DNA of 64,000 nucleotides from Enterococcus ureilyticus (GTDB taxonomy: Bacteria; Bacillota; Bacilli; Lactobacillales; Enterococcaceae), in NCBI RefSeq assembly GCF_001730315.1, contig NZ_MIKC01000040.1, positions 62,001-126,000 on the forward strand. The letters run 5' to 3'. Under the pieces are notes generated by a model. The model worked only from the letters and a program-made list of their open reading frames with translations. It ran no database searches and had not been told where the DNA came from. Of the stretch, positions 48,536 through 58,407 are shown piece by piece (the first letter of the stretch is position 1; the number at the start of each line of letters is the position of its first letter). A program made the position numbers and the translations under genes.

Positions 48536-48551
48536 TTAAATGATATATCAA
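48536..48551. promoter_or_regulatory. Operator 2 of the GntR/LacI hybrid (GH125-GH38 side)
   Basis: TTAAATGATATATCAA repeats the core of operator 1, 18 bp before the GH125 start. Upstream, AAAACGCTTTCA (near 48507) is a cre-like match on the minus strand, so carbon catabolite repression may add to specific repression. Confidence 0.7.
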
Positions 48552-48568
48552 CTGACAAGGAGGCTATT

Positions 48569-49858
48569 ATGATTTATAACAAAATACCGAACTCTGTACA
48601 AGTTTTTATGGATAAGATGACTCAGTTGTGTGGAAAAGAGCATGCAGGTTGGGCTGAGAATTTTAATGCAGCGTTTGCGAATACTCTGACTACTACAGTT
48701 AAGAAGCAAGACGATGGAACAACCTTTTTGCTGACAGGAGACATTCCTGCGATGTGGCTGAGAGATTCAACGGCCCAAGTTCGCCCTTATTTAGTGGTTG
48801 CCAAAGAAGATGAAGAACTTGCAGAGATGATTTGTGGATTGGTTCAACGACAATTTTTCTATATCACGATTGATCCTTATGCGAATGCCTTTAATGAAAT
48901 ACCGAATAGTGCGGGGCATCAAACGGATCACACTAAGATGAATCCTTGGATCTGGGAGCGAAAGTATGAGATCGATTCACTGTGTTATCCAGTTCAATTA
49001 GCCTACTTATTGTTTAAAAATACTGGATACACAAAGCAATTTGATGAAAACTTCGTTGAAGGTGTGAAGCATATTTTGAACGTTTTCAAAACGGAGCAAG
49101 AACATAAACATTCCCCTTATACCTTTGAACGTGACACAACTCGATTAGAAGATACATTGCCGAATAAAGGGCGCGGCACTGAAGTTCATCTGACAGGGAT
49201 GACTTGGTCAGGTTTTCGTCCTAGTGATGATTCGTGTCGCTACGGTTATTTAGTGCCGTCCAATATGTTTGCGGTCGTTATCTTAGGATATATTGAAGAA
49301 ATCTTTACGGAAGTCTTGTCTGATGCAGAGATAGTGAAACAAGCTGCTATCTTGAAAAGAGAAATCGATGCTGGGATTCAAAGATATGGAAAAACCCACA
49401 ACCAGCTTGGGGTGTCTGTGTACGCTTATGAAGTAGATGGTCTTGGTAACACGAGTATTATGGATGACAGCAATATCCCTAATCTACTTTCAGCTCCTTA
49501 TTTAGGATATACAGAAATTACAGATGTAACGTATCAAATGACGCGCAAAACAATTTTAAGCAAGGAGAACCCTTATTTTTACGAAGGGAAATATGCAAAA
49601 GGGATCGGCAGCTCTCATACTCCAGAAAATTATATTTGGCCGATTGCATTAGCAATGGAAGGTATGACCACAAATGACAAGTCTGAGAAAGAAAGAATCT
49701 TAAATTCCTTAGTTGCAAATGATGGGGGTACTCATTTGATGCATGAGGGATTTGATGTGGATGATCCTTCTAAGTACACACGTGAATGGTTTTCTTGGGC
49801 AAATATGATGTTTTGTGAATTAGTGATGGATTATTTTGATATACGAGTTGAGCGATAA
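48569..49858 (+). CDS. GH125 exo-alpha-1,6-mannosidase
   Basis: 429 residues from the ATG at 48569 (AAGGAGG upstream). Family hallmarks: [39 protein letters not shown] and [20 protein letters not shown] with the catalytic acidic residues, then [17 protein letters not shown]. No signal peptide: cytoplasmic. SpGH125 of Streptococcus pneumoniae, the best-known relative, cleaves alpha-1,6 mannose from N-glycan cores. First gene of the operon with GH38 and the ROK kinase. Confidence 0.95.
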   Translation: MIYNKIPNSVQVFMDKMTQLCGKEHAGWAENFNAAFANTLTTTVKKQDDGTTFLLTGDIPAMWLRDSTAQVRPYLVVAKEDEELAEMICGLVQRQFFYITIDPYANAFNEIPNSAGHQTDHTKMNPWIWERKYEIDSLCYPVQLAYLLFKNTGYTKQFDENFVEGVKHILNVFKTEQEHKHSPYTFERDTTRLEDTLPNKGRGTEVHLTGMTWSGFRPSDDSCRYGYLVPSNMFAVVILGYIEEIFTEVLSDAEIVKQAAILKREIDAGIQRYGKTHNQLGVSVYAYEVDGLGNTSIMDDSNIPNLLSAPYLGYTEITDVTYQMTRKTILSKENPYFYEGKYAKGIGSSHTPENYIWPIALAMEGMTTNDKSEKERILNSLVANDGGTHLMHEGFDVDDPSKYTREWFSWANMMFCELVMDYFDIRVER

Positions 49859-49882
49859 AAGAATGAAATGGAGCGTGAAATC

Positions 49883-52573
49883 ATGAAGAAAAAAGTTTAT
49901 ATTATCTCGCATTCTCATTGGGATCGTGAATGGTATCTGCCTTATGAGCAGCATCACATGCGTTTAGTAGAATTAATGGATGATGTCTTAGAGTTGATCG
50001 AAACGGATTCTGCTTTTGATAGTTTTCATTTAGACGGGCAAACAATTATTTTAGATGACTATTTACAAGTAAGACCAGAAAAAAAAGCAGCAGTTCAAAA
50101 AGCCATTACAGAAGGGAAACTGCGGATTGGTCCGTTTTACATTTTACAAGATGGCTTTCTGATCAGCTCTGAATCGAATGTTCGAAATATGTTGATTGGC
50201 AAAAAAGAAAGCGATAGATGGGGAGCTGCTGTCAGATTAGGGTATTTCCCAGATACTTTTGGCAATATGGGTCAGACACCACAAATGATGAAACAAGCAG
50301 GCTTAGATGCTGCTGCTTTTGGTAGAGGGGTAAAACCAGTCGGCTTTAATAACGAGGTGTTGGATGATGAAAACTATACTTCTCAATATTCAGAAATGTG
50401 GTGGCAAGGACCGGACGACAGTACAGTTTTAGGATTATTATTTGCAAATTGGTACAGCAACGGCAATGAGATACCAGCAGAAAAGGAAGCGGCGTTAGCC
50501 TTTTGGACGCAAAAATTAGCAGAAGTTGAAAAATTTGCATCAACGGATCATTTATTGATGATGAATGGTGTTGATCATCAACCTGTTCAAAAAGATATCA
50601 CAAAAGCAATAGCTTTAGCAAATGAACTATTTCCAGAATATGAATTTATCCACTCAAATTTTGATACGTATTTAAAACAAATGCAGCAAGATTTATCAGA
50701 GAAAGTTGGTACAGTTTATGGTGAGTTGACGAGCCAGGAGACAGACGGCTGGTTTACTTTAGCTAATACAGCTTCGGCAAGAGTTTACCTGAAGCAATGG
50801 AATACAGCTGTGGAACGTCAATTAGAAAATAGAACAGAACCTTTGGCAGCAATGGCTTACGAATTGACTGGCAATTATCCTCATGACCAATTAGATTACG
50901 CATGGAAACTATTGCTGCAAAATCACCCTCATGATAGTATTTGCGGCTGTTCTGTAGATGAAGTTCATCGTGAAATGATTCCAAGGTTTGAAAAAGCCAA
51001 TGAAGTTGGGAAATATTTGGCAGAGGAAGCGTTATCTCAATTAGTTATCGCAGTAAATACAGAAGATTTTCCAGAAAAAAGTCATCCATTTGTTGTGTTT
51101 AATACTTCTGGCTATCAAAAATCAGAGAGCATAAAAGTACGCATTGAGATTGAAAGAAAACAATTTAAAGAGGGAATTCCTCATGAACTATGGGAAGGGC
51201 TAGTTGATAGTGATACTCCTGCATTTGCAGTAATCAATACACAGGGACAACAAATTTCAGCGACTGTTTCAAAACCAGAGACTTGCTTTGGTTATGAGTT
51301 GCCAAAAGATCGTTTTAGAGTCCCTTATATGGCTAAATATGTTGAAGTAGAGCTGTTGATAAGTGATATGGCGCCTTTCTCATGGGCTACATTTGCATTA
51401 CAGCCAACGGAAAACTTAGATGTGGAAATAGATTCTATGATCAAAGATTCAAAGAATTATGTTCTGGAAAATAGCTGTCTAACTGTAACAATCAATGAAG
51501 ATGGAACCCTTGAAGTATTGGATAAGTCTTCAGAAAAGAGCTATGACAACTTATTGTTGATTGAAGATACAGGAGACATTGGGAATGAATATATCTTTAA
51601 ACAATCAGAAGGAACAACGCCTATTTTGTCTAAGCATCATCCCGCAGAAATTTCAGTAGTAAAAGATGAATTATTCATAGCGCAAATTAAAATCGTTCAA
51701 CAAATGTTAATCCCAGAAGCAGCAGAAGATTTACTAGAACAAGAGCAAAAGGCAGTTGTAGATTTCCGTTATCGCAAAGCTGGCCGTTCATCAAAGATGA
51801 AAGAATTAACGATTGAAACGCTAGTAACGATGGAAAAAGATTCTTCGCGCTTAAAATTTGAAACGACATTGGATAATCAAATGAAAGATCATCGTCTGCG
51901 GATATTGTTTCCTACAGGAATCGAAACACAGACCCATGAAGCTGATAGTATTTATGAAGTGGTTACTCGACCAAATCAAGTAAGCAAAAGCTGGGAAAAT
52001 CCAACCAATCCCCAACATCAGCATGCGTTTGTTAATATCCATGATGAGGAATCTGGAATAACGGTTTCTAATTTTGGCTTGAATGAATATGAAGTATTAC
52101 CGGAAAATAATACGATTGCATTGACTCTTTTAAGAGCAGTCGGAGAAATGGGAGATTGGGGGTACTTCCCAACACCAGAAGCACAATGTTTAGGGACACA
52201 TACGTTCCACTATGGCATTGACTTTCATAGCGAAAAGGAAAGACGGTATGCTACGTATCAACGAGCTTATGCTGCGCAAATTCCCTTTAGTGTGAAACAA
52301 ACGTCAAGACATGCAGGTTTATTAAACGCGAAGGATGCTTACTTAATGATTAAAGGGGAGACATTCGCAGTAACCGCAGTGAAAAATAGTGCGGATGATG
52401 ATGCACTTGTTGTCAGAGGCTTCAATATGAGTGGGAACCAAGCTCAGATTGAAATAGAAAAAAATGGGAAAGAGGTGGCACACTTATTGAATTTGCTAGA
52501 AGAAAAGCAACATGAAGAAGTGGTGAAACAATTGAAGCCTTACGAAATTCGAACGATTGGTTTTGATCGCTAA
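49883..52573 (+). CDS. GH38 alpha-mannosidase
   Basis: 896 residues from the ATG at 49883 (GGAG nine bases upstream; an ATG at 49868 is possible). The zinc site HSHWDREWYLPYE and the nucleophile region RLGYFPDTFGNMGQTPQMM (catalytic Asp) are diagnostic; LLMMNGVDHQP and NHPHDSICGCSVDEVH add the remaining zinc and substrate residues, followed by the C-terminal Glyco_hydro_38C beta domains. Bacterial relatives in this gene setting cleave alpha-1,3 mannose. Cytoplasmic. Confidence 0.95.
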   Translation: MKKKVYIISHSHWDREWYLPYEQHHMRLVELMDDVLELIETDSAFDSFHLDGQTIILDDYLQVRPEKKAAVQKAITEGKLRIGPFYILQDGFLISSESNVRNMLIGKKESDRWGAAVRLGYFPDTFGNMGQTPQMMKQAGLDAAAFGRGVKPVGFNNEVLDDENYTSQYSEMWWQGPDDSTVLGLLFANWYSNGNEIPAEKEAALAFWTQKLAEVEKFASTDHLLMMNGVDHQPVQKDITKAIALANELFPEYEFIHSNFDTYLKQMQQDLSEKVGTVYGELTSQETDGWFTLANTASARVYLKQWNTAVERQLENRTEPLAAMAYELTGNYPHDQLDYAWKLLLQNHPHDSICGCSVDEVHREMIPRFEKANEVGKYLAEEALSQLVIAVNTEDFPEKSHPFVVFNTSGYQKSESIKVRIEIERKQFKEGIPHELWEGLVDSDTPAFAVINTQGQQISATVSKPETCFGYELPKDRFRVPYMAKYVEVELLISDMAPFSWATFALQPTENLDVEIDSMIKDSKNYVLENSCLTVTINEDGTLEVLDKSSEKSYDNLLLIEDTGDIGNEYIFKQSEGTTPILSKHHPAEISVVKDELFIAQIKIVQQMLIPEAAEDLLEQEQKAVVDFRYRKAGRSSKMKELTIETLVTMEKDSSRLKFETTLDNQMKDHRLRILFPTGIETQTHEADSIYEVVTRPNQVSKSWENPTNPQHQHAFVNIHDEESGITVSNFGLNEYEVLPENNTIALTLLRAVGEMGDWGYFPTPEAQCLGTHTFHYGIDFHSEKERRYATYQRAYAAQIPFSVKQTSRHAGLLNAKDAYLMIKGETFAVTAVKNSADDDALVVRGFNMSGNQAQIEIEKNGKEVAHLLNLLEEKQHEEVVKQLKPYEIRTIGFDR

Positions 52574-52591
52574 GGACAGGAGGAAAGCTAG

Positions 52592-53479
52592 ATGACGTAC
52601 TATGGATCAATCGAAGCTGGCGGTACAAAATTTTTCTGTGCAGTCGCAGATGAGCAATTAAACATTATTGAACGAATCAACTTACCAACGAGGTCACCGA
52701 AAGTAACCTTGGATGAAGTTTTTGCATTTTTTGACACGTATCCGTTAATAGCACTTGGGATAGGCTCGTTTGGACCTATTGATGTTAATAGTAAGTCTAG
52801 TACTTACGGATATATCACCTCTACACCGAAACCAGGCTGGCAAAATATCGATCTTTTAGGGTCCTTAAAAGAGCGCTATCAGGTTCCGGTTGCTTGGACG
52901 ACGGATGTTAATGCAGCAGCGTATGGCGAAATGCATTTAGGTGCAGGGAAAGATACTGAAAGCTGTATCTACTTGACGGTAGGCACAGGTGTTGGTGGAG
53001 GTGCTGTTGTCAATGGAACCGTTCTGCAAGGATTTAGTCATCCAGAGATGGGGCATATCTCTGTTCAACGTTATCCAGGTGATACAGTAGAAAGTGCATG
53101 TCCGTACCATGATAATTGTTTAGAGGGATTAGCAGCAGGTCCAGCATTGGAGAAGAGGACCGGAATCAAAGGGCAGTTACTAGAAGCGACGCATGATATT
53201 TGGGAAATTGAAGCCTTTTATATTGCACAAGCGTTGATGAATTATACACTAACATTGTCGCCAGAAAAAATTATTTTAGGCGGCGGTGTTATGAAACAGA
53301 CGCAACTGTTTCCAAAAATCCGCGCATCGTTAGAAAGGCAATTGGGCGGTTATGTAGCGTTGCCTGTGTTAGAGGACTATATCGTAGGGTGTGATTTAGG
53401 AGATAACAGCGGGACAATGGGTTGCTTGCTTTTAGCTAAAGAGAAATGTGAAATTAAATCAGATGAATTCGTAAGCTGA
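52592..53479 (+). CDS. ROK-family sugar kinase (fructokinase/mannokinase type)
   Basis: 295 residues, AGGAGG before the ATG at 52592. The ATP motif YGSIEAGGTKFFCAVAD, the ROK signature with VGTGVGGGAVVNG, the zinc motif HPEMGHISVQRYPGD...CPYHDNCLEG and IILGGGVMKQ are present. Bacterial members of this branch phosphorylate fructose or mannose. Here, behind mannosidases, mannose released in the cytoplasm is the probable substrate, giving mannose 6-phosphate. Confidence 0.92.
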   Translation: MTYYGSIEAGGTKFFCAVADEQLNIIERINLPTRSPKVTLDEVFAFFDTYPLIALGIGSFGPIDVNSKSSTYGYITSTPKPGWQNIDLLGSLKERYQVPVAWTTDVNAAAYGEMHLGAGKDTESCIYLTVGTGVGGGAVVNGTVLQGFSHPEMGHISVQRYPGDTVESACPYHDNCLEGLAAGPALEKRTGIKGQLLEATHDIWEIEAFYIAQALMNYTLTLSPEKIILGGGVMKQTQLFPKIRASLERQLGGYVALPVLEDYIVGCDLGDNSGTMGCLLLAKEKCEIKSDEFVS

Positions 53480-53516
53480 TGCACAGGGAATTGTCTATAT
53501 CTTGATTAAGTAAAAC

Positions 53517-53568
53517 GATAGCTGGATTATTGGTCATATTATTCAATAGTCTAGCTGTCTTTTTTTTC
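53517..53568 (+). terminator. Terminator of the GH125-GH38-ROK operon
   Basis: GATAGCTGGATTATTG-type left arm pairs with CAATAGTCTAGCTGTC, followed by eight T's. Confidence 0.8.
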
Positions 53569-53629
53569 TACAAAAAGAACCTATACTTTTTGATACAAAT
53601 GCTATAGTTTCTCTATTTATAAAAAAGAT

Positions 53630-53643
53630 AGAAAGCGTTATCA
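53630..53643 (+). promoter_or_regulatory. cre-like site upstream of the GH85 gene
   Basis: AGAAAGCGTTATCA matches 13 of 14 positions of the CcpA cre consensus, about 20 bp before the leader ORF start at 53662. It predicts catabolite repression of the endoglycosidase. Confidence 0.65.
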
Positions 53644-53661
53644 TTTTCAGGAGGATGAATA

Positions 53662-53688
53662 ATGCTGGAATTTAGGGAAAATGATTAA
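53662..53688 (+). CDS. Possible 8-codon leader ORF overlapping the GH85 start
   Basis: The best ribosome site here, AGGAGG (53650-53655), precedes ATG 53662, which encodes MLEFREND and stops at 53688, 14 bases before the TTG start of GH85. It could couple or attenuate translation. It may also be chance. Confidence 0.3.
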   Translation: MLEFREND

Positions 53689-53701
53689 GGGGGTTCATTC
53701 A

Positions 53702-56443
53702 TTGAAAAGAAAAACTTTGAAACATGTGTGTTGTAGTGCAGCTGTTGTGTTCACTCTATTAGGCGGTGCATCGGTATCAAGGGTTTATGCAGAATCGCTA
53801 GAATCAAGAAGTAATAAGGAAATAGCTATCCCGTTGTTTGATCAAGTACCAGAAGCGACAGCCTTATTTCCAGATACGTTACTCAGCTGGGATGCTAAAA
53901 ACGATCCTGACGCACCATTTAATAGTTCTAAAGTTCCTTTAGCGACTCGTGTGCAAGGAAAGAAAATGAATGTAGATCAGAGTACAGAAGCCAAAGTTCT
54001 GTCAATCGCGATTGTTAATCGGCATACGAAAGGAACGCCATCACAAGGTGGTACAGATAAAGCGGTCTACAATTTTACAAATTGGCAGTATGTGGATACA
54101 TTAGTTGCTTGGGCGGGTTCTTCTGGTGAAGGAATCATAGTTCCACCAAGCGGTGATATCACGGATGTAGCTCATAGAAATGGTGTGCCGATTGTTGGAA
54201 CTGTTTTCTTTCCGCCAGAAGCTTATGGTGGTAAAAGTGAATGGGTAGAGCAATTCGTACAAAAAGATCGCACAGGAAAATTTCCAATGGCAGATAAGTT
54301 GTTAGAAATGTCGGAAGCCTATGGTTTTGATGGATGGTTTATCAATCAAGAAACCAATGTTGATGCACAAACAGCGACTGCTATGAAAGAATGTATGAGC
54401 TATTTACAAGCTCGTAAACCAAAAAATCAGCAGGTTATTTGGTATGACTCGATGATTCCAACTGGTGCTGTTGATTGGCAAGGTGCCCTAAATGAACAAA
54501 ATCAAGGATACTTCCAAGAAGGGAAAAAACGTGTTTCGGATAAAATGTTTGTTGATTTCCGCTGGCAGAATCTTGAAACATCAAGAGTAAAGGCGGTTCA
54601 GCTGAAGCGTGACCCATATGATTTATTTGCAGGCATCGACGTTCAAGCGAACGGCATAAATAGCCGGCGAAAACCAAGTAGCATTTTAGGGGAAAATGGA
54701 CAACCACTTCTCTCACTAGGACTGTACTGTCCAGATTGGACACTACGTGATGGCGGTCAGTACGATGTTGATCGTTATTGGGAAAACGAAACATTACTTT
54801 GGATAAATTCACAAGGAGATCCTCGCTCGGTAGAAAGTGCTAAAAGTGAGTGGCAGGGCGTTTCTAGATATTACGTGGAGAAAACACCCATTACAAGTGT
54901 ACCGTTTTTAACAAATTTTAATGTTGGAAATGGGGATGGTTTTTATTTAGATGGTACAAAAGTCAAAGAAGGAAGCTTTAATAATCGTAGTATTCAAGAC
55001 GTTATGCCTACCTATCGCTGGGTTATTGACAATGAAGCAGGCAATCAACTTGAAGCAACAATAGATTATAAAGATGCATTTAATGGTGGTTCGTCGATCA
55101 ATTTATCTGGAACGATGACCGCTGACAAACGAACGTTTATTCAATTATATGCTTCTCAATTGAAAGTGAGCGCCTCTGAGACAGCCGCTGTCGTGACAAA
55201 AGGAGCAGACAACGTATCTTTAGTTTTAGAACTTAAGGGAAAAGAAAAACCAGTGACGATTCAAGGTGAACAACAAATGTTGGCAAATGGCTGGGTACAA
55301 ACGACATATTCCTTAAAAGCAGCAAGCGGCAAAGCAATTACGGCTATTGGCTTGGATATCAAGAATAATCAGACAGGTCCGGCTTCAATTCGTTTGGGGC
55401 AATTAAGAATTGGAAAAGAAAAAAAAGTATCAATCAGTCCAGTCAGTAAACTTACCTTTTCAGGAAAAACAGTTATTGATGATTTAACAGAAAGTATTCG
55501 TATACGTTGGGAGACGAAGGGGAAAAACACTAACTCTTATCGCATTTACCGAAAAGTGGCTGGGACATGGCAGTTTGAAGGAGAAACAGCAAACAACTCC
55601 TATACATTACTAAATCAAGAACGAATAGAAGATACTGCAAATTATCGTGTAGTTCCAGTTGATCATTATGGTCGAGAACAGCAAAGTAAAGGGACCACAG
55701 CTGTTTATCCATTTGAAGCGCTAAAAAAACCTGAGATAGCGATTAATGCTAGCAGCACATTAGTTTCTGTAGGAGAAACAATCACTCTAGATGCAACGGT
55801 TTCTAAATCTACAGAAACCGTGAACTGGGAAGTGGTTGGTGCAACACCAGAAACTGCTTCTGGACAAGAAATGACACTATCCTTTGCCAAAGCAGGTACG
55901 TATTCTGTAAGAGCAACGGCAGTTAATGCTTCAGGTGAGACTGAGATCATCAAGGAAAAGTATCTTTACGTTTATGATCAAAATACTGGGATTAAAATAG
56001 AGAATCTATCAGTATTACCAACAACTACTGCGGACCAAGGCTCTGGTTATACAAATGAAGGAGAAAGCTATCGCTTTGCTTTAGACGGGAACTTGAAAAC
56101 GAAATGGTGTGATAATGGCAGTGACAAACCTTGGATGATTGCTGATTTAGGCACGGTAAAAACAATTGCTGGATTTGAATTATTCCATGCTGGCGCAGGT
56201 GGCGAAAGTTCAGAATGGAATACGAGGGAGTATGATATTTCAGTAAGTGATGACGGAAGCAATTGGAGAACTGTTGTGCAAAAAAGAGGGAATACCTTAG
56301 ATCATAGCAAAGATGCAATTGGCTTAGTGGAAGCAAGATATGTCAAGCTAGTTTTAGAAAAGGCAGAAAAAAATGGGAAGACAGCTAGAATTTATGATTG
56401 GCAAATCATTGGTGTTGACCAAACAGGTATTGTTAAACCGTAG
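53702..56443 (+). CDS. Secreted GH85 endo-beta-N-acetylglucosaminidase
   Basis: 913 residues from the TTG at 53702 (AAGGGGG eight bases upstream); an ATG at 53681 is the alternative. Signal peptide to VYA (about residue 30). The GH85 catalytic domain spans about 50-410 with FTNWQYVDTLVAWAGSSGEG, VGTVFFPPEAYGG and GFDGWFINQET, where Asn215 and Glu217 act in substrate-assisted cleavage of the chitobiose core. Then a beta-sandwich, a fibronectin-like segment, an Ig/PKD-like domain (about 665-760) and a C-terminal F5/8-type carbohydrate-binding domain (about 775-905). No wall anchor, so secreted. It frees N-glycans for the Ngt-like importer. Confidence 0.93.
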   Translation: MKRKTLKHVCCSAAVVFTLLGGASVSRVYAESLESRSNKEIAIPLFDQVPEATALFPDTLLSWDAKNDPDAPFNSSKVPLATRVQGKKMNVDQSTEAKVLSIAIVNRHTKGTPSQGGTDKAVYNFTNWQYVDTLVAWAGSSGEGIIVPPSGDITDVAHRNGVPIVGTVFFPPEAYGGKSEWVEQFVQKDRTGKFPMADKLLEMSEAYGFDGWFINQETNVDAQTATAMKECMSYLQARKPKNQQVIWYDSMIPTGAVDWQGALNEQNQGYFQEGKKRVSDKMFVDFRWQNLETSRVKAVQLKRDPYDLFAGIDVQANGINSRRKPSSILGENGQPLLSLGLYCPDWTLRDGGQYDVDRYWENETLLWINSQGDPRSVESAKSEWQGVSRYYVEKTPITSVPFLTNFNVGNGDGFYLDGTKVKEGSFNNRSIQDVMPTYRWVIDNEAGNQLEATIDYKDAFNGGSSINLSGTMTADKRTFIQLYASQLKVSASETAAVVTKGADNVSLVLELKGKEKPVTIQGEQQMLANGWVQTTYSLKAASGKAITAIGLDIKNNQTGPASIRLGQLRIGKEKKVSISPVSKLTFSGKTVIDDLTESIRIRWETKGKNTNSYRIYRKVAGTWQFEGETANNSYTLLNQERIEDTANYRVVPVDHYGREQQSKGTTAVYPFEALKKPEIAINASSTLVSVGETITLDATVSKSTETVNWEVVGATPETASGQEMTLSFAKAGTYSVRATAVNASGETEIIKEKYLYVYDQNTGIKIENLSVLPTTTADQGSGYTNEGESYRFALDGNLKTKWCDNGSDKPWMIADLGTVKTIAGFELFHAGAGGESSEWNTREYDISVSDDGSNWRTVVQKRGNTLDHSKDAIGLVEARYVKLVLEKAEKNGKTARIYDWQIIGVDQTGIVKP

Positions 56444-56470
56444 TATTGGTATTTCATTAACTTAAGAAAA

Positions 56471-56513
56471 AAATAGGCAGAAGAATCGAGTAGCGGTTCT
56501 TTCTGCCTATTTA
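56471..56513. terminator. Bidirectional terminator between GH85 and add
   Basis: AAATAGGCAGAAGAA pairs with TTCTTTCTGCCTATTT with small bulges, flanked by A and T tracts, between convergent genes. Confidence 0.85.
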
Positions 56514-56519
56514 GGTTAG

Positions 56520-57527
56520 CTAATAATTGTTCGTCAATTGTTCATGCAAAGTTCTTTTTTCTTCATCAGAGATGAAAGCACCATTGATCGCATTATGATT
56601 CAATTGTTCCATGTCCGCGTATGTGATACCGTACCATTCATAAAGCTTCATAAATTCGTCGGTCAATGTTGTATTCGAAACGGTGCGATTATCCGTATTG
56701 ATACAAACCTTGATTCCTGCATCAAGAAACAAACGGAATGGGTAATCCGCTAATGTAGTAACAGTTTTAGTTTGCAAATTACTTGTGGGACACATTTCGA
56801 TTAAAATATCTTTTTCTTTTAATAATGGAAAATAGTTCGGAGAATCTTTTACAGCAATCCCGTGTCCAATCCGTTTAGCGCCTAAATAAACAGCATCAGC
56901 GACATTTTGACCACATCCACATTCGCCAGCATGTAATGTTAAAGGAATCTTTAATTGCTCAACAAGACCTAATGTCTCTTCGAAGGTATAGGGCGGAAAA
57001 TCTAATTCGTTGCCTGCCAGATCAAATCCCACGATGCCATCTGTTTTGAACGTATCGGCCAATTGAACGATTTTTGCGATATCAGACAACTCTTCATGGC
57101 GCATACCGCATAATAATGCATTACTTTTTACCCCAAATTGTTGTTGACCTTGCTCCAGACCAGCTAATACAGCGGTTATGACCTTAGGTAAAGAGAGACC
57201 TTTTTTTGTATGTAAGGAAGGAGCAAACCGAACTTCTATATAATAGATATTCTCTTCAGCGGCTTGACTGATCACGTCAAATGCAGCAGCTTTTAGCGCA
57301 GATTCTGTTTGCAGACAGGTCAAAACTAGATCGAAACGCTCTAAATAGTCGCTCAAATTTTGGCAATCTTGAGGAGCAACTAACAGATTTTTCAATTGGT
57401 CTTGTTCAGAAGGTAAATAAATGTTATGTTGAAGGGCTATTTTTCGTAAAGTTTCTGGGCGAATTGAGCCGTCTAAATGACAATGCAACTCTATTTTTGG
57501 TAGTTTTTTGACGCGTTCACGTTTCAC
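56520..57527 (-). CDS. add: Adenosine deaminase
   Basis: 335 residues from the GTG at 57527 (GAGAGGATG upstream). Metal ligands are HCHLDGS near the N-terminus, HAGEC (His and catalytic Glu), GHGIAV and NTDNRTVS with the zinc-binding Asp. It deaminates adenosine and deoxyadenosine to inosine compounds in the cytoplasm and feeds the nucleoside pathway encoded further right. It is monocistronic and convergent with GH85. Confidence 0.95.
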   Translation of the reverse strand: MKRERVKKLPKIELHCHLDGSIRPETLRKIALQHNIYLPSEQDQLKNLLVAPQDCQNLSDYLERFDLVLTCLQTESALKAAAFDVISQAAEENIYYIEVRFAPSLHTKKGLSLPKVITAVLAGLEQGQQQFGVKSNALLCGMRHEELSDIAKIVQLADTFKTDGIVGFDLAGNELDFPPYTFEETLGLVEQLKIPLTLHAGECGCGQNVADAVYLGAKRIGHGIAVKDSPNYFPLLKEKDILIEMCPTSNLQTKTVTTLADYPFRLFLDAGIKVCINTDNRTVSNTTLTDEFMKLYEWYGITYADMEQLNHNAINGAFISDEEKRTLHEQLTNNY

Positions 57528-57720
57528 AGTATCATCCTCTCTTTTTTGTTGAAATTTTGTGGTCTTCTTCAATCAGTATTTTGAAGACTTTAACACGCGT
57601 TGTACACTCTGTCAATAAGAGTCGTGGTATACTATAAAGACGAGTAGATTTTTCAGAGGATTTAAAGTACAAGGGGTTCTTAAAAACACTCTTTTTTATT
57701 ATTTAGTTGGAGGGATTTTT

Positions 57721-58206
57721 TTGTTAGGAGTAGGGCTCTTATTTGTGGCGATTACCTTGATTAGTAATGGATATTGCGGCTTGGTTGGAGTAGATAAAAA
57801 ATCGACTGGTCTATTAAATTTGCTGACAGGAAGTTTGTCTTTTATTATCAATACCCTTTATTTATCTCGAGGTGCTTATTATGACGCGGGGACTGGTTAT
57901 TTATTTGCGTTCACTTACTTGATGGTCGGTCTGATTTATGTGTTTGATTTAGATATGCGGATTTATGGAATATTTGCTTTATTTGTTGCGATAAATACGA
58001 TTCCAGCGGCATACATTTCGTTTACAGTAGATGGCGATTGGCGTTTTGCTTTGATTTGGTTGTCTTGGGGAATTTTATGGATGACAGGCTTTATTGAATA
58101 TGTTTTGAAAAAGAAAATTGGAAAGCCAGTCTTGTATTTCGCGATTTTTGAAGGAATTGTTACCTGCTGGATTCCTGGTTTATTGATGTTGACGAATAAT
58201 TGGTGA
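57721..58206 (+). CDS. AmiS/UreI-family membrane channel
   Basis: 161 residues, six hydrophobic helices. GVGLLFVAITLISNGYCGLV, NLLTGSLSFIINTLYL and the C-terminal IWLSWGILWMTGFIEYVLKK match AmiS/UreI proteins, which form proton-gated urea channels or transport short amides. The TTG at 57721 is preceded by GGAGGGA; no ATG is well placed. No urease or amidase gene is nearby, so the substrate is open; a small amide, or ammonia released by the deaminases here, is possible. Confidence 0.85.
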   Translation: MLGVGLLFVAITLISNGYCGLVGVDKKSTGLLNLLTGSLSFIINTLYLSRGAYYDAGTGYLFAFTYLMVGLIYVFDLDMRIYGIFALFVAINTIPAAYISFTVDGDWRFALIWLSWGILWMTGFIEYVLKKKIGKPVLYFAIFEGIVTCWIPGLLMLTNNW

Positions 58207-58358
58207 AAGTTGACTAGAAAATAATTGTTAAAGCGGAGAGGGGAGTAAAGCAACGCTCTCTTCGCAGGTATTTAGAGCAAAGATTGAGGTGTGTAAAAGA
58301 AGATAAGCTATTCTATTATATTAAGTTCTGCTAAACTAGAATTATTCGATAAGTAAAA

Positions 58359-58372
58359 TGAAAACGTTGACA
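58359..58372 (+). promoter_or_regulatory. cre site upstream of the LacI-family gene
   Basis: TGAAAACGTTGACA fits the cre consensus at all 14 positions. It lies 36 bp upstream of the start at 58408. It could equally be the LacI-type protein's own operator, since these share a CG-centred palindrome. Confidence 0.65.
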
Positions 58373-58407
58373 TTCTTGGTAGGTGTGTCAACAAAGGGAG
58401 AATGAGT

